Notes under the pieces: generated by a model
Seen by the model: the letters and a program-made list of their open reading frames with translations, nothing else
The model's database searches: none
What the model was told of the DNA's origin: nothing
NCBI GenBank assembly: GCA_036939355.1
Contig: JALLAP010000519.1
Coordinates: 1 to 19,419 of the forward strand
DNA from: Thalassiosira profunda
Lineage: Eukaryota; Bacillariophyta; Thalassiosirophyceae; Thalassiosirales; Thalassiosiraceae
DNA: 19,419 nucleotides
Reading direction: 5' to 3'
Part shown: positions 7,112-15,181 of the stretch, one piece after another
How positions within the stretch are numbered: the first letter of the stretch is position 1
How the letters are laid out: every line of letters starts with the position of its first letter
Position numbers and translations under genes: made by a program

Positions 7112-10042
7112 ATGCCCCCCTCCGCCCCCCGCCGGCCCTTCCGGCCCCCCGCCGCCCCGTCCAAGGAGGGCCGGGCGTTGCTCGACCTCCTCCGCGCGCG
7201 GGAGCGGCTGCGGCGCGCCGACGGCGGCGTTGCAACTATTGATGGATGTGTTGCAAATGATGGGGGCGCTGCAACTGGCGCTGATGCAAGTGGCGACGAT
7301 GGGCGCGGCGCCAACGACGAGGAGGCCCAACAGCTGGAGGACGAGCTCGTCTCGCGCCTAAACACTCTCGCCGCCTCCCTCCGCCGGCGCGGCCTCTTCC
7401 CCGCCCCCGATCGGGCGGAACAATATCGCTTGCGTGCCTCTGAGCGATCGGCCTCCTCCTCTCGGGCCACCGAACAACCTGTGGGCGCGGGCGGCGGGGG
7501 GTCAAAGAAGCGGAAGCGCCCCAAGCATCCCTCCGGAGGGGCGGGGTTGCCGGCCGCCTCGTTTGGGATCCATCTCGACTCCCACTCGGGGGCACATTCC
7601 GGGACGTCCGGTCAGGCGGGGGAGGAGATGGACGAGGGACTGATAATCACGGCCCTTGGCCGCATCCTGGGCGCCAGTGTGGGCCGCAAGAAGGCTGCCG
7701 AGAGCGAAGCGAGCCACCGTGCGTCGTATCGGCTGGTGTGCGCGGCGACGGACGTCGTCTCCTCGCTGTGCCACCATGCTCGGGACGGGATGACGCCCTC
7801 CCTGGGAGATGCCTCTGCTGCGGTGGAAGGAGAGATGATTGGGAGCGTTGCGGTGCCCCTGCTCGACGCGCTGGGCGACAGCATCCTTCGCTTGTACTAC
7901 AGCGCGTGCAACGCAAGCAATGGAGAGAGGCTGCCGGGGTTGGCGGGGGGATTCAAAGCGTGCGCCGCAGTTGTTTCTGTAGTGGAGACGAGGTTGTCCC
8001 GTGCCGACAAGACCGTTGGAAGCTTGCGCGACACAACGTGGCTGGTGCTCAATCACCTCCCTGATATGTCTGGCAGTCGCGATGAGATAGTTGACGTTCG
8101 GACGGCGGCCGCGGCACTTCTGGCAACCCTGCCCTTGGCAGGAAACTCGGAGGGCGCCCCGCCTGCCAAGCTGTGGAGCCAAGCGGTGACAGAGGGAGTG
8201 ACGTTGCTGCAATGGGCGATCGAGGGGTTCTTCCCCGTGGCGGACGGAGGCAAGAGCGGCACCGATGGGGCGAAGCACCATCCGGAGGCGTTGAAGGAGC
8301 ACGAGGCGTGGCTGGTCGTTGCCAAGGAGGCCTCGACCGCGAACGAGCCACTGGATCTGGCCAGCGATCCCACGGACCGGCATCGATCCAAAGCGTTGCA
8401 AAATCGAGTCGAGTGCCTAGTATTCTACCTCTCATCGCTGCTGGGGATGGAGGGATATCCCCTCCACAGTGGCATGTCGTCCTTGGCGCTCGAACTGCCC
8501 CTTGACTCCCTGCTCGATGCGGCGGAATTATTACTGTCCTTCCCGCTGGCGGCCGAGGCGAAGCATCGGGCGACCAAGTCCCGACTGCGAGCGTCGCCGG
8601 TGAAGGACGGGCTGATTTCTCCCAATGGCGCTATTGACATTGCGCCGGAGCTGCGAGTGTGCGGCCACGCATTGTTCGACGTTGCCGTAGAATCGTGCCG
8701 CGGCGGCTCCGGGGCATTGAGCAGGGCGCGGCGCCTCGTGGGCATGGCCGTGGCCAATTTGCAATCCTCCTGTTCTGTGGCAATAGTTTCGACCGTCGAT
8801 GGGAGAAGGGGCGGGGTGTCCAAGATGGGAATGTGGCTGCGCGGATCGATCCCGCTGCGTGCCAAGAGCATTACGACGTTTCAAACGACCATGCTCTCGT
8901 TGGGGGCGGGGGTCATGGTGTCTGCAGGGACGGCCAAGTCGGTGGCGCGGGCGCTCGTCTTGGTGGGCGGGTGCTTGCTGGAGCAGGTCGCACCAAACGC
9001 CCGGCGTGATGACGATGGGGACGAGTGGGGCACCCTCGGAGAGAGGGCGCAGTTGGCGGAAACGGCGGCGAGCGCCCTCGCCTCGTGCCTCGCCGCCTTT
9101 GGGGGGCTCATTCCCAACGACGTGCGGGGCACCCTCGACTCGATCGTGCACGCCTGCTTCTCCACGCTTCATACCCACGGGAGCAACTCCATCTTTGCCT
9201 ACGCGCACGTCAAGCGGGCCGTCCTGCAGCTGGGCACGAACTGCGCCTGCGTTCCCTGGGGCGACGGCGGTCGCAGCGCCAACATGGAGATCGTGCGGAC
9301 GGTCGCTGCCATGCTGCGAAACGACCCGGACTCGTCGGTGGCGACCGCGGCGCTGTCGACCCTTTGCGCCTTCGACGCCTTCGCGACCCCGCGCGCGCCT
9401 CCGCTCCTGATCCCCACGCGGGGTTCTGTGGACGGTGGAGCGATCGGCAAGAGTGGCTTCACGGCGTCGTCGTTGCTGCAGGGAATGGAACAGGCGAAGG
9501 TGGAAATGGCAGCATCCGAAGTGGCGGCGGAGGGGAAGAAGAAGGCGAGCTCTAGCAAAAAGGCCCGGAAGGAGGAAGCAAAGGTGTGCACAAAGAAGTC
9601 ACCAGAGAGCACCGGAACACCTGTGGATGTGGTGGACAAAGACGCAGAGCAGGAGAACCATGATACGCGCGAGAGCAAATCTAGGCCTGCTGGCGTCTCT
9701 GCCGAAAGCAATTCTACCAATCAATCAAACATCGCTGCAGCCAAAGATGGTTCTGAGACAGCTGAGAAGACAGATGAAGTTCACAACCCCGAGCAGCAGA
9801 AAGACGAAAGTGAGAGCGTTCCAGTAGCTGCTGCCGGGACGGCAGCCGGCGAGAAAGGCGATGAAATGGCTGTAGAGCCAACTCCTGATCCGCCAGGGTC
9901 CGTAGACGACGAGCCAGTCAAAGGCGGCAAGGATGAGGAAATGAAGAGAGAAAGCGATGCTGATGACGATGGCAGCAGCAATAGCCTGGACGACTTTCCA
10001 GACATTGTGGACGAGGAGCCCGACGAAGAAGATAGAATGTGA
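7112..10042 (+). CDS. large helical nuclear protein, probable RIX1/PELP1-type ribosome-biogenesis factor
   Basis: This is an intronless 976-residue protein. The first 160 residues are Pro/Arg/Gly-rich with a nuclear signal KKRKRPK (about 132-138). Residues 170-770 are almost entirely predicted helix and look like an alpha-solenoid. Residues 790-976 form a disordered Lys/Glu then Asp/Glu-rich tail. RIX1/PELP1 proteins share this plan: a helical-repeat body with LPLDSLLDAAELLLSFPL-like segments (about 463-480) and a closing motif of the type AL..C..F..PR.PPL (here about 747-766), followed by a glutamate-rich tail. The family works in the nucleus on pre-60S maturation with rDNA-processing partners. 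The match rests on layout and two short motifs, so it is a moderate call; an unrelated nuclear HEAT-like protein is the alternative. Confidence 0.5.
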   Translation: MPPSAPRRPFRPPAAPSKEGRALLDLLRARERLRRADGGVATIDGCVANDGGAATGADASGDDGRGANDEEAQQLEDELVSRLNTLAASLRRRGLFPAPDRAEQYRLRASERSASSSRATEQPVGAGGGGSKKRKRPKHPSGGAGLPAASFGIHLDSHSGAHSGTSGQAGEEMDEGLIITALGRILGASVGRKKAAESEASHRASYRLVCAATDVVSSLCHHARDGMTPSLGDASAAVEGEMIGSVAVPLLDALGDSILRLYYSACNASNGERLPGLAGGFKACAAVVSVVETRLSRADKTVGSLRDTTWLVLNHLPDMSGSRDEIVDVRTAAAALLATLPLAGNSEGAPPAKLWSQAVTEGVTLLQWAIEGFFPVADGGKSGTDGAKHHPEALKEHEAWLVVAKEASTANEPLDLASDPTDRHRSKALQNRVECLVFYLSSLLGMEGYPLHSGMSSLALELPLDSLLDAAELLLSFPLAAEAKHRATKSRLRASPVKDGLISPNGAIDIAPELRVCGHALFDVAVESCRGGSGALSRARRLVGMAVANLQSSCSVAIVSTVDGRRGGVSKMGMWLRGSIPLRAKSITTFQTTMLSLGAGVMVSAGTAKSVARALVLVGGCLLEQVAPNARRDDDGDEWGTLGERAQLAETAASALASCLAAFGGLIPNDVRGTLDSIVHACFSTLHTHGSNSIFAYAHVKRAVLQLGTNCACVPWGDGGRSANMEIVRTVAAMLRNDPDSSVATAALSTLCAFDAFATPRAPPLLIPTRGSVDGGAIGKSGFTASSLLQGMEQAKVEMAASEVAAEGKKKASSSKKARKEEAKVCTKKSPESTGTPVDVVDKDAEQENHDTRESKSRPAGVSAESNSTNQSNIAAAKDGSETAEKTDEVHNPEQQKDESESVPVAAAGTAAGEKGDEMAVEPTPDPPGSVDDEPVKGGKDEEMKRESDADDDGSSNSLDDFPDIVDEEPDEEDRM

Positions 10043-10187
10043 AGATGAAACCACCAGCATCACGGCTGCCTCACCTGGTCACCGCCTGGAACAAAAGCGA
10101 TAGGAATGATTCGAGTCCTACAGTACATTTACAGACAGCTGTCAGCGAACTCATTCTGACGACGGGAAGTAAGCTTGCGCATTAGAT

Positions 10188-10208
10188 AACTAGAGAACTA
10201 GAGAACTA
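10188..10208 (+). repeat. AACTAGAG microsatellite, 2.6 copies
   Basis: The unit AACTAGAG occurs at 10188-10195 and 10196-10203, followed by AACTA. It is perfect and lies in the intergenic region. Confidence 0.9.
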
Positions 10209-10580
10209 CAAAGCTCGGTTCTTTCAAAAAGGGTGCAATGACATTTCCAGCACCTCTATTCTGACCTTCGCGATAAAGACTTCTCTTGCCATTACTTAAC
10301 AAAAAGAGCAGATGTGCTGTGACAACAAGGAACACTCGTCCTCACATTTTCAAGGACGCGCGTCATTTCCGCCAACACAACCTCTTCGACCAACGACAAC
10401 GTCAGCGTCCGTCGGCACTTTGAGCAGCAAAGCCGCGGCAAATTGGCCCCATAATATCCACGGATCGAGGCGGCCACCACCCTGTCGGAGGGGAAGAGTG
10501 CACTACAGGGCGGCGCCATCGACTGTTTGGTATCTCGGTTGAATCGAGACATATCTTGTGCGCAAATCACGGAGTTGACG

Positions 10581-10646
10581 TTCACAGTAACCGTCGTGGT
10601 CGTGCCTCCTCCAGCCTCCTTTCACGTAACCGTCGCGGTCCAGGCC
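10581..10646 (+). repeat. imperfect direct repeat upstream of the F-box-like gene
   Basis: TTCACAGTAACCGTCGTGGT starts at 10581 and TTCACGTAACCGTCGCGGTC starts at 10621, a 40-base period with one indel and a few substitutions. The second copy ends about 20 bases before the start codon at 10665, so it probably sits in the 5' leader or core promoter. Confidence 0.75.
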
Positions 10647-10664
10647 CTCACAATTCTCTCCAAC

Positions 10665-12072
10665 ATGGGGGATCCGCTGGAAGTCATCACCTCGCCCCTC
10701 TGGGTGTCCATCGAGCCGTACCTCAACGTCCTCTCGCTGGTCTCCCTAAGCAAAACGTGCCGCCCCCTCCGCGCCGTCGCTGTGGACTCCGCCACGGGGA
10801 AGATCAAGTCGACCGAGGTGGTCGTCCGGAACCACATCCGCAACCGCGACGGCGACATCGACTGGACGCTCCCGGAGGCGATGCCGCACTACGTCCCCCG
10901 CTTGGTCAACGCGGCGCACTTCCCGGCCATCCGGCGGCTGGTCCTGGGATTTCCCGAGAACGTGACGAGGTGGAAGGGCGAGCTGGCGGTCGTCCCGGAG
11001 GCGTCCCCGGCCGCGTTTCCCATGTTCGCCATCCAAGCGGACAAATTGCGCAACGTGAGTTTGTGGTGGTATGCTGTGGCTGTTGTTGGACGTGTTCCTC
11101 TTGTCGTTTTCTGTTGCTCATCCCGCCCGCCCCGCCCCCTGAACACTGACACAGCTCGAGGAGTTGACCATCATGGTGGACGCGCTGATCCCGCACGAGG
11201 CGGGAGGGGCGCTGATGTCGAGCTACAAGATCATGGGCGACAATCTGGCGAAGGCCGTGAGGCATTCGCGCAAGCTCAAGAAGCTTTGGATCCTGAACCG
11301 CTCCGCGCACGATCCCGCCGACAGTCACTACAGCCCGGGATTCTTGCAGGCCATGGTCCCGGTGCTGGAAGCCGGACTTCTCACTCTTGAGGACGTGACC
11401 GTCTTCTGCGGGGACTATCCGTCGACCCTTGACTACCCGTCGGCCGGCGTCGACTTCTTCGAGGCGGTGCTCCGGCTGCAGAATCTGAAGCGCCTCCGGG
11501 TGCAAATTGAATCGCACTACGGCCCGCTTTTGAGCGAATTCGTGCGGGCATCGAGGAATGTGCTCGGCACCTTGGGACGGTGCCCTTCGGCGGACTCGTT
11601 GGAATTCCTCGACCTGCGGGTCCGGTTCCAGGAATGGGGGGGCGCGCCCACGGCGCACCGTCCCCCCATCGCTCCATTCCTCGCGCTGTTTCGCGACGGA
11701 GCCCCGGCCCTGGGCATACTCCGCCTCTCGTTGCCGCCCGAATGCTGGAACGCCAGCGGCACGACTGAGTTCATTGGAATGTTGAAGTGCAAGTCAAACT
11801 CGCTTCAAGCGGTGACGGTGACCTTCGACGGATACAAAGATGAGACACGCCACCTCCTCTCCTATCTGGTGGACTTTGTGCAGGGGCGAGTGTCGCTGCC
11901 CCCGCATATCCAATTGAACGGGCTGGGCTGCATTGAGGAGCAGAGGGAAGCGTATGAAGCCCTTGGAGAGTACGTGACGGTGTACCATCACCCTCCTGTT
12001 GCTCCTCCCGGTCCTGGGCCCGCACGGTGGGAGTTTCTGAAGGACGATCTCAATTTGCCGAGGCAGGAATGA
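10665..12072 (+). CDS. F-box-like / leucine-rich-repeat-like protein
   Basis: Exons 10665-11054 and 11155-12072 give 435 residues. The N-terminal 45 residues (PLWVSIEPYLNVLSLVSLSK, then TCRPLRAVAVDSA) have the spacing of an F-box: Pro-Leu start, Leu-rich second helix, then a Cys/Arg helix. The rest alternates helices with short strands ending in leucines, such as IRRLVLGFPENV, KLKKLWILNRSA, NLKRLRVQIES, SLEFLDLRVRF and ALGILRLSLPPE. This is what degenerate leucine-rich repeats of F-box proteins look like. If right, it would be the substrate receptor of an SCF ubiquitin ligase in cytosol or nucleus. The evidence is pattern-level only. The frame is open upstream of 10665 but without an ATG, so this start is preferred. 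The last four codons are repeated downstream. Confidence 0.65.
11055..11154 (+). other. intron of the F-box-like gene
   Basis: The intron is 100 bases, phase 0, with donor GTGAGT, a branch-like ACTGAC and acceptor ACACAG. Splicing joins ADKLRN to LEELTIMVDAL, a natural LRR strand. The intron has no in-frame stop but shifts the frame if retained. Confidence 0.88.
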
Positions 12073-12279
12073 GGTGTCTGATCCTGCCTCTGGAAAGGAA
12101 TGGTGCTATCGCTATTGCCACAATACCTATGTTTAGTTCATAAGAGAGTATAATGCATTCAGTTTGCAGCGACTTTGCTCCTCTAGCCGGCGTATATAGG
12201 CAGGAATGATGTGCTGACTGGGGTGTCTGGTTCATAAGAGATTTACAATGCAATGAACTTGCAGCGTCTCTACTTCTCT
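12061..12279 (+). repeat. partial tandem duplication of the F-box-like gene's 3' end
   Basis: Copy A (12061-12184) starts with the gene's last codons AGGCAGGAATGA. It continues through GGTGTCTG, GTTCATAAGAGA (12136-12147), AATGCA, GCAGCG (12166-12171) and CTCT. Copy B (12198-12279) has the same blocks in the same order: AGGCAGGAATGA (12198-12209), GGTGTCTG, GTTCATAAGAGA (12230-12241), AATGCA, GCAGCG (12261-12266) and CTCT. The offset falls from 137 to about 95 bases because copy B lacks a roughly 40-base piece. The duplication fills almost the whole convergent gap to the next gene. Confidence 0.8.
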
Positions 12280-12288
12280 GCCTCGTCT

Positions 12289-13626
12289 TCATTTCACGTA
12301 ACCGCAAATCGTCCTTTCACCGAGCCGATTGTTGAAGAGATGCATAATGCTGACGCCGTACGCACCGGCATCTTTCTGCAACCGATCTGCCTCCGTCTCC
12401 GCCAAAGAGTCGAATCTTTTGCTGGTGTGCCCGACACCACCGCATTTGATAGTCATACAAAAGGCCGCATCTGGCCGGAATAGCCCTTCTCTGAAAGCGA
12501 GGAGGAACGTGTCGACCTGCTGGGGTATTTCGTGGACGCACATGTCCGATACCCAGAGAGAAACCAACTCGTCTTTCTGGGCCAACCTGTCACGCAATTT
12601 CGGAATGGCCTCGGCGCCTTTCATTTTCATGTGATGCACATTCGGCAGCGAGGCTATCGACTCGTCCATCTCCCCGGGATCAATGGAATAGACCTCGTCG
12701 CAAGCCGTCTCTTCGATGAGGCACTTCGTCCAGCCGCCCGGAGCAGAACCGCAGTCCACTGCTATCATCGGCTTTGGGCACTTTCTCTTGCCGCACCCTG
12801 CAGCTTTGGGCAATGGGAACGATGGATTGTGTTGGTATCGATACCTCTGAATTGCCTCGGAAAGTTTGTGAAAGGCTCTGCAGATGTCGTTTGTAGTGCT
12901 GGTCTTCTCGATCGGAGGCGGAGCCCCGGTGGCAATGCCCACGAGATATGTCCCGGCATCATCAATTTCAACAATGCTCATTGTGTGGGTTTGGCCTGCA
13001 GGCACGACGTCCAACCCATCCTCTGGAATACATTTCGCATCCATCAAGGCGGATAGATTTTTCACCACGTTGCTCTGCAGCTTCATAGGAAACACCCCGA
13101 CTTTCACCCGCACCGATTTGACGCGTTCGTCCTCGCGTCGCAGCTTTTGCATCAATTTGAGCAGAGTGTGGCTTGTGCGGTGTTTCTCCTCGTCCAGGAT
13201 GTCGCTCTCATCATTTGCGGGCGGGAAGCTTCCTCGCAGTATCGATCTTTCCTCCGACATCGAGTAGAATTTGTTCACCCCCTGCAGGACAAATCTATGA
13301 TTGGCGCTGAGGTGCTCCATGAATGCTTTGCAATCGGCCGCGTAGAGGAAGATGAGCGAGCAGCTCTTGCTGGCGGTCTTCCTCTTGGTTGCGATGAACT
13401 CGATCCGAGGAGTGCCGCCTGCATCCGCGCCGCCGCCATTTTGAGAGTTTTCCCCCGGTGCACCATTCCCCTGCCCGCTACCTGATGTACCGACCACAGA
13501 AGCATCGCCTAAAGATGTGTAGTGGCTCCTCAAAAATCGCTCCACTCGCTCGAGGTGGCTCCGATTGACCTGCAGGACAACGATGTTCGCCCGGGCGGCC
13601 AGAAGATCGGCGTCGAGGTCCTCCAT
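12289..13626 (-). CDS. FtsJ/RrmJ-type SAM-dependent RNA 2'-O-methyltransferase
   Basis: This is an intronless 445-residue protein. The C-terminal half is an FtsJ domain with SAM-binding motif I DCGSAPGGWT (291-300), acidic D316 after the second strand (YSIDPG), LWVSDMCVHE (D361), CMTIKCGG (K394) and LGERTICGYVK (E437). K254 in AFHKLSEAI lies where the first catalytic lysine of the K-D-K-E tetrad is found, so all four residues appear present. The enzyme would methylate ribose 2'-OH groups in rRNA, tRNA or an mRNA cap. Residues 1-240 form an extra N-terminal region. Part of it (about 183-232, ending THTMSIVEIDDAGTYLVGIA) loosely resembles a THUMP-type RNA-binding fold, which would recall RlmM-type 23S rRNA enzymes. 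A Gly/Asn/Ser linker lies at 46-72. No clear organelle leader is seen. Confidence 0.85.
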   Translation of the reverse strand: MEDLDADLLAARANIVVLQVNRSHLERVERFLRSHYTSLGDASVVGTSGSGQGNGAPGENSQNGGGADAGGTPRIEFIATKRKTASKSCSLIFLYAADCKAFMEHLSANHRFVLQGVNKFYSMSEERSILRGSFPPANDESDILDEEKHRTSHTLLKLMQKLRREDERVKSVRVKVGVFPMKLQSNVVKNLSALMDAKCIPEDGLDVVPAGQTHTMSIVEIDDAGTYLVGIATGAPPPIEKTSTTNDICRAFHKLSEAIQRYRYQHNPSFPLPKAAGCGKRKCPKPMIAVDCGSAPGGWTKCLIEETACDEVYSIDPGEMDESIASLPNVHHMKMKGAEAIPKLRDRLAQKDELVSLWVSDMCVHEIPQQVDTFLLAFREGLFRPDAAFCMTIKCGGVGHTSKRFDSLAETEADRLQKDAGAYGVSIMHLFNNRLGERTICGYVK

Positions 13627-13750
13627 GTTGAGATAGAGTGGCGGGCGGACTGGCTAGAGGTGCAAATCCGGCGTTGTGTGGCGGGGGGACGAAAAATCCG
13701 CGCCGAGCCACATCACACACAGCAAGCGCAAAGGTGCATGCAGCCTGACG
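13627..13750. promoter_or_regulatory. divergent promoter region, methyltransferase and lipoate ligase genes
   Basis: Only 124 bases separate the two divergent start codons, so the 5' leaders must be very short or overlap. A G-rich run (GCGGGGGGACG, about 13681-13691) is present, and no standard promoter element is recognised. Confidence 0.4.
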
Positions 13751-14923
13751 ATGGCCTCCTTCTCCTTGATGCGGTCGCCGCTCCTGCGCGCGGCCCGCGC
13801 CGGACCTGCCTCCAGATGCCAGAGGTGGCGATCCTGCCGTCGTCTCAGCGGCCCAGTAGCCCGCCCAAAACTCGCCTGGCTCGACCTCCGCGGCGCGTAC
13901 CTCTCCGCAATAGAGCGCCTCGCCATCGAGGAGCTGCTCCTCCGCCACGACCCTCTCAATAGAAGCTGGGGCATCGTCGGCGTCCACGAGCCCACCGAGA
14001 GCAGACTGTTGCAGGTGTCGCTGCCCCCGCACGACGATTGGAGCGCGCAGCGAAAAAGGGCCACCGATAGAGCCTCCGACGTGTACGGCCACGCGGCCGA
14101 GGGGCTGAACCGGAGCTGCGCCATCATACTGGGGATCGGGGGCAAGCCCGAGCGCCTCGTCGATGTGAAAGCTGCAAAAAGTGACGGCGTGCTGGTGGTC
14201 AAGCGATTCAGCGGCGGGGGCACCGTGGTGGTCGACCATTCCTCGCTGTGGACGACGGTCATCGGCCGGAGTACGGATTTGCCGGAGGTGAAGCCGTTTC
14301 CAAGGGAGATTATGCGGTGGAGCGCCGAGGCCATCTTTGGACCGGCGTTCGAGAGTTGGGATGGGGAGATGGCGGCATCCAGTGCTGAGAAAGGAGGGAA
14401 CAACAAAGGCCAACAAACGCTCGTGTTTCAGGGGAAATCGTGCGGATTCAGCGGCGGGGTCGGCAAATCTCTGGTGCTGCCGCCCAAACAAACGGCCGCG
14501 CGACAACCATCCCGCAAAGAACCGGCGCGGCCATCGTTCGAGCTGCGCGAGAACGATTACGTCTTCGGCCGGCGCAAATTCGGGGGCAACGCCCAGTGCA
14601 TCGCCTCCGGCGGCTTCCTGCACCACACCAGCTTCTTGTGGGATTGGGACGACGCCAACATGAGATACCTCGCGCTCCCGGACAAGCGGCCGGACTACCG
14701 GGGGGATCGATCGCACGGCGAGTTTTTGGTGCGGCTGAAGGATCATTATGGCCAGCGATCGACCAAAAATGCATTGTTCGGGCACATCAAAGATGCCGCG
14801 GGGCGCAGTTTCGAGGTGGAGGATGTGGCGCTGGGCGAGGTATTGCAAATAGCGGACGAGAAGTTCGGAGGGCTGCAGGCGTGGTTCGACGGCAAGTGCC
14901 GGACGAGGGTGGTAAAACTGTAG
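13751..14923 (+). CDS. lipoate-protein ligase A family enzyme, probably mitochondrial
   Basis: This is an intronless 390-residue protein of the biotin/lipoate ligase fold. It attaches lipoate (via lipoyl-AMP) to lysines of 2-oxoacid dehydrogenase E2 and glycine-cleavage H proteins. Key motifs are KRFSGGGTVVVDHSSLWTTV (151-170), the ligase RR.SGGG.V.H/D..L signature, and RKFGGNAQ (275-282), with the catalytic lysine K276. HHTSFLWDWD (291-300) and MRYLALPDKRPDYR are also present. The last segments match the plant-type mitochondrial LPLA pattern. The first 35 residues (MASFSLMRSPLLRAARAGPA onward) are Arg/Ser/Ala-rich with no acidic residue, a good mitochondrial leader. That supports the ATG at 13751 over the open frame upstream, which lacks an ATG. 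An insert of about 55 low-complexity residues (about 205-262) separates the two motif blocks. Confidence 0.88.
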   Translation: MASFSLMRSPLLRAARAGPASRCQRWRSCRRLSGPVARPKLAWLDLRGAYLSAIERLAIEELLLRHDPLNRSWGIVGVHEPTESRLLQVSLPPHDDWSAQRKRATDRASDVYGHAAEGLNRSCAIILGIGGKPERLVDVKAAKSDGVLVVKRFSGGGTVVVDHSSLWTTVIGRSTDLPEVKPFPREIMRWSAEAIFGPAFESWDGEMAASSAEKGGNNKGQQTLVFQGKSCGFSGGVGKSLVLPPKQTAARQPSRKEPARPSFELRENDYVFGRRKFGGNAQCIASGGFLHHTSFLWDWDDANMRYLALPDKRPDYRGDRSHGEFLVRLKDHYGQRSTKNALFGHIKDAAGRSFEVEDVALGEVLQIADEKFGGLQAWFDGKCRTRVVKL

Positions 14924-15181
14924 AAGCGGAGGAAATGTTATAACTTCTATGTAAGAGAGCCAACAGGCTTGCTCTCGGATGCATCGAATGCACAAGCGAA
15001 GGCACTCGTCGACGAAACGCAATGCCTCATTGGGAATGAGGATGGGATGTGTGCCGTCGCACCTAAGCAAGCTTAAGCAAGTAGGTAGTATGTAGGCGGG
15101 TGGTCGGTCACGTGACATTTGACCTCCAAATCAGTCACGCCTCAATCTTGTGGCCAAAAAATCAACGCCCCCTCCCCGAGT
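14924..15181 (+). other. intergenic region between the lipoate ligase and TPR genes
   Basis: These 258 bases contain a perfect hairpin (CCTCATT-GGG-AATGAGG, 15025-15041), a short direct repeat TAAGCAAGCTTAAGCAAG (15064-15081) and a 10-base palindrome GTCACGTGAC at 15107-15116. No gene is visible. Confidence 0.6.
15107..15116. promoter_or_regulatory. GTCACGTGAC palindrome (E-box/G-box core), possible transcription-factor site
   Basis: This perfect 10-base palindrome with a CACGTG core ends 65 bases before the TPR start codon. CACGTG is the usual site for bHLH and bZIP factors. Its use here is inference from position. Confidence 0.45.

Larger units (their letters stand above)
10043..10664 (+). 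other. 622-base intergenic region with short repeats
   Basis: The region lies between the acidic-tail gene and the F-box-like gene and holds the 3' flank of one and the 5' flank of the other. It is AT-richer than the genes. It contains an 8-base tandem repeat (10188-10208) and an imperfect direct repeat (10581-10606 and 10621-10645). A 97-codon frame on the minus strand (10292-10585) shows no recognisable protein features. I see no RNA gene. Confidence 0.5.

Noticed and set aside
10292..10585. Minus-strand 97-codon frame in the intergenic region
   Set aside because: It has no domain or supporting context, and it overlaps the promoter-side direct repeat of the F-box-like gene.
10620..12306. 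Shared 13-mer TTTCACGTAACCG before the F-box-like gene and at the 3' end of the methyltransferase gene
   Set aside because: A few 13-base matches are expected by chance in 19 kb; one copy is simply the methyltransferase C-terminal codons.
13478..15118. Minus-strand open frame of 546 codons covering the lipoate ligase gene
   Set aside because: The opposite strand has a complete LPLA enzyme with signature motifs. This frame also overlaps the start of the methyltransferase gene and shows no domain.
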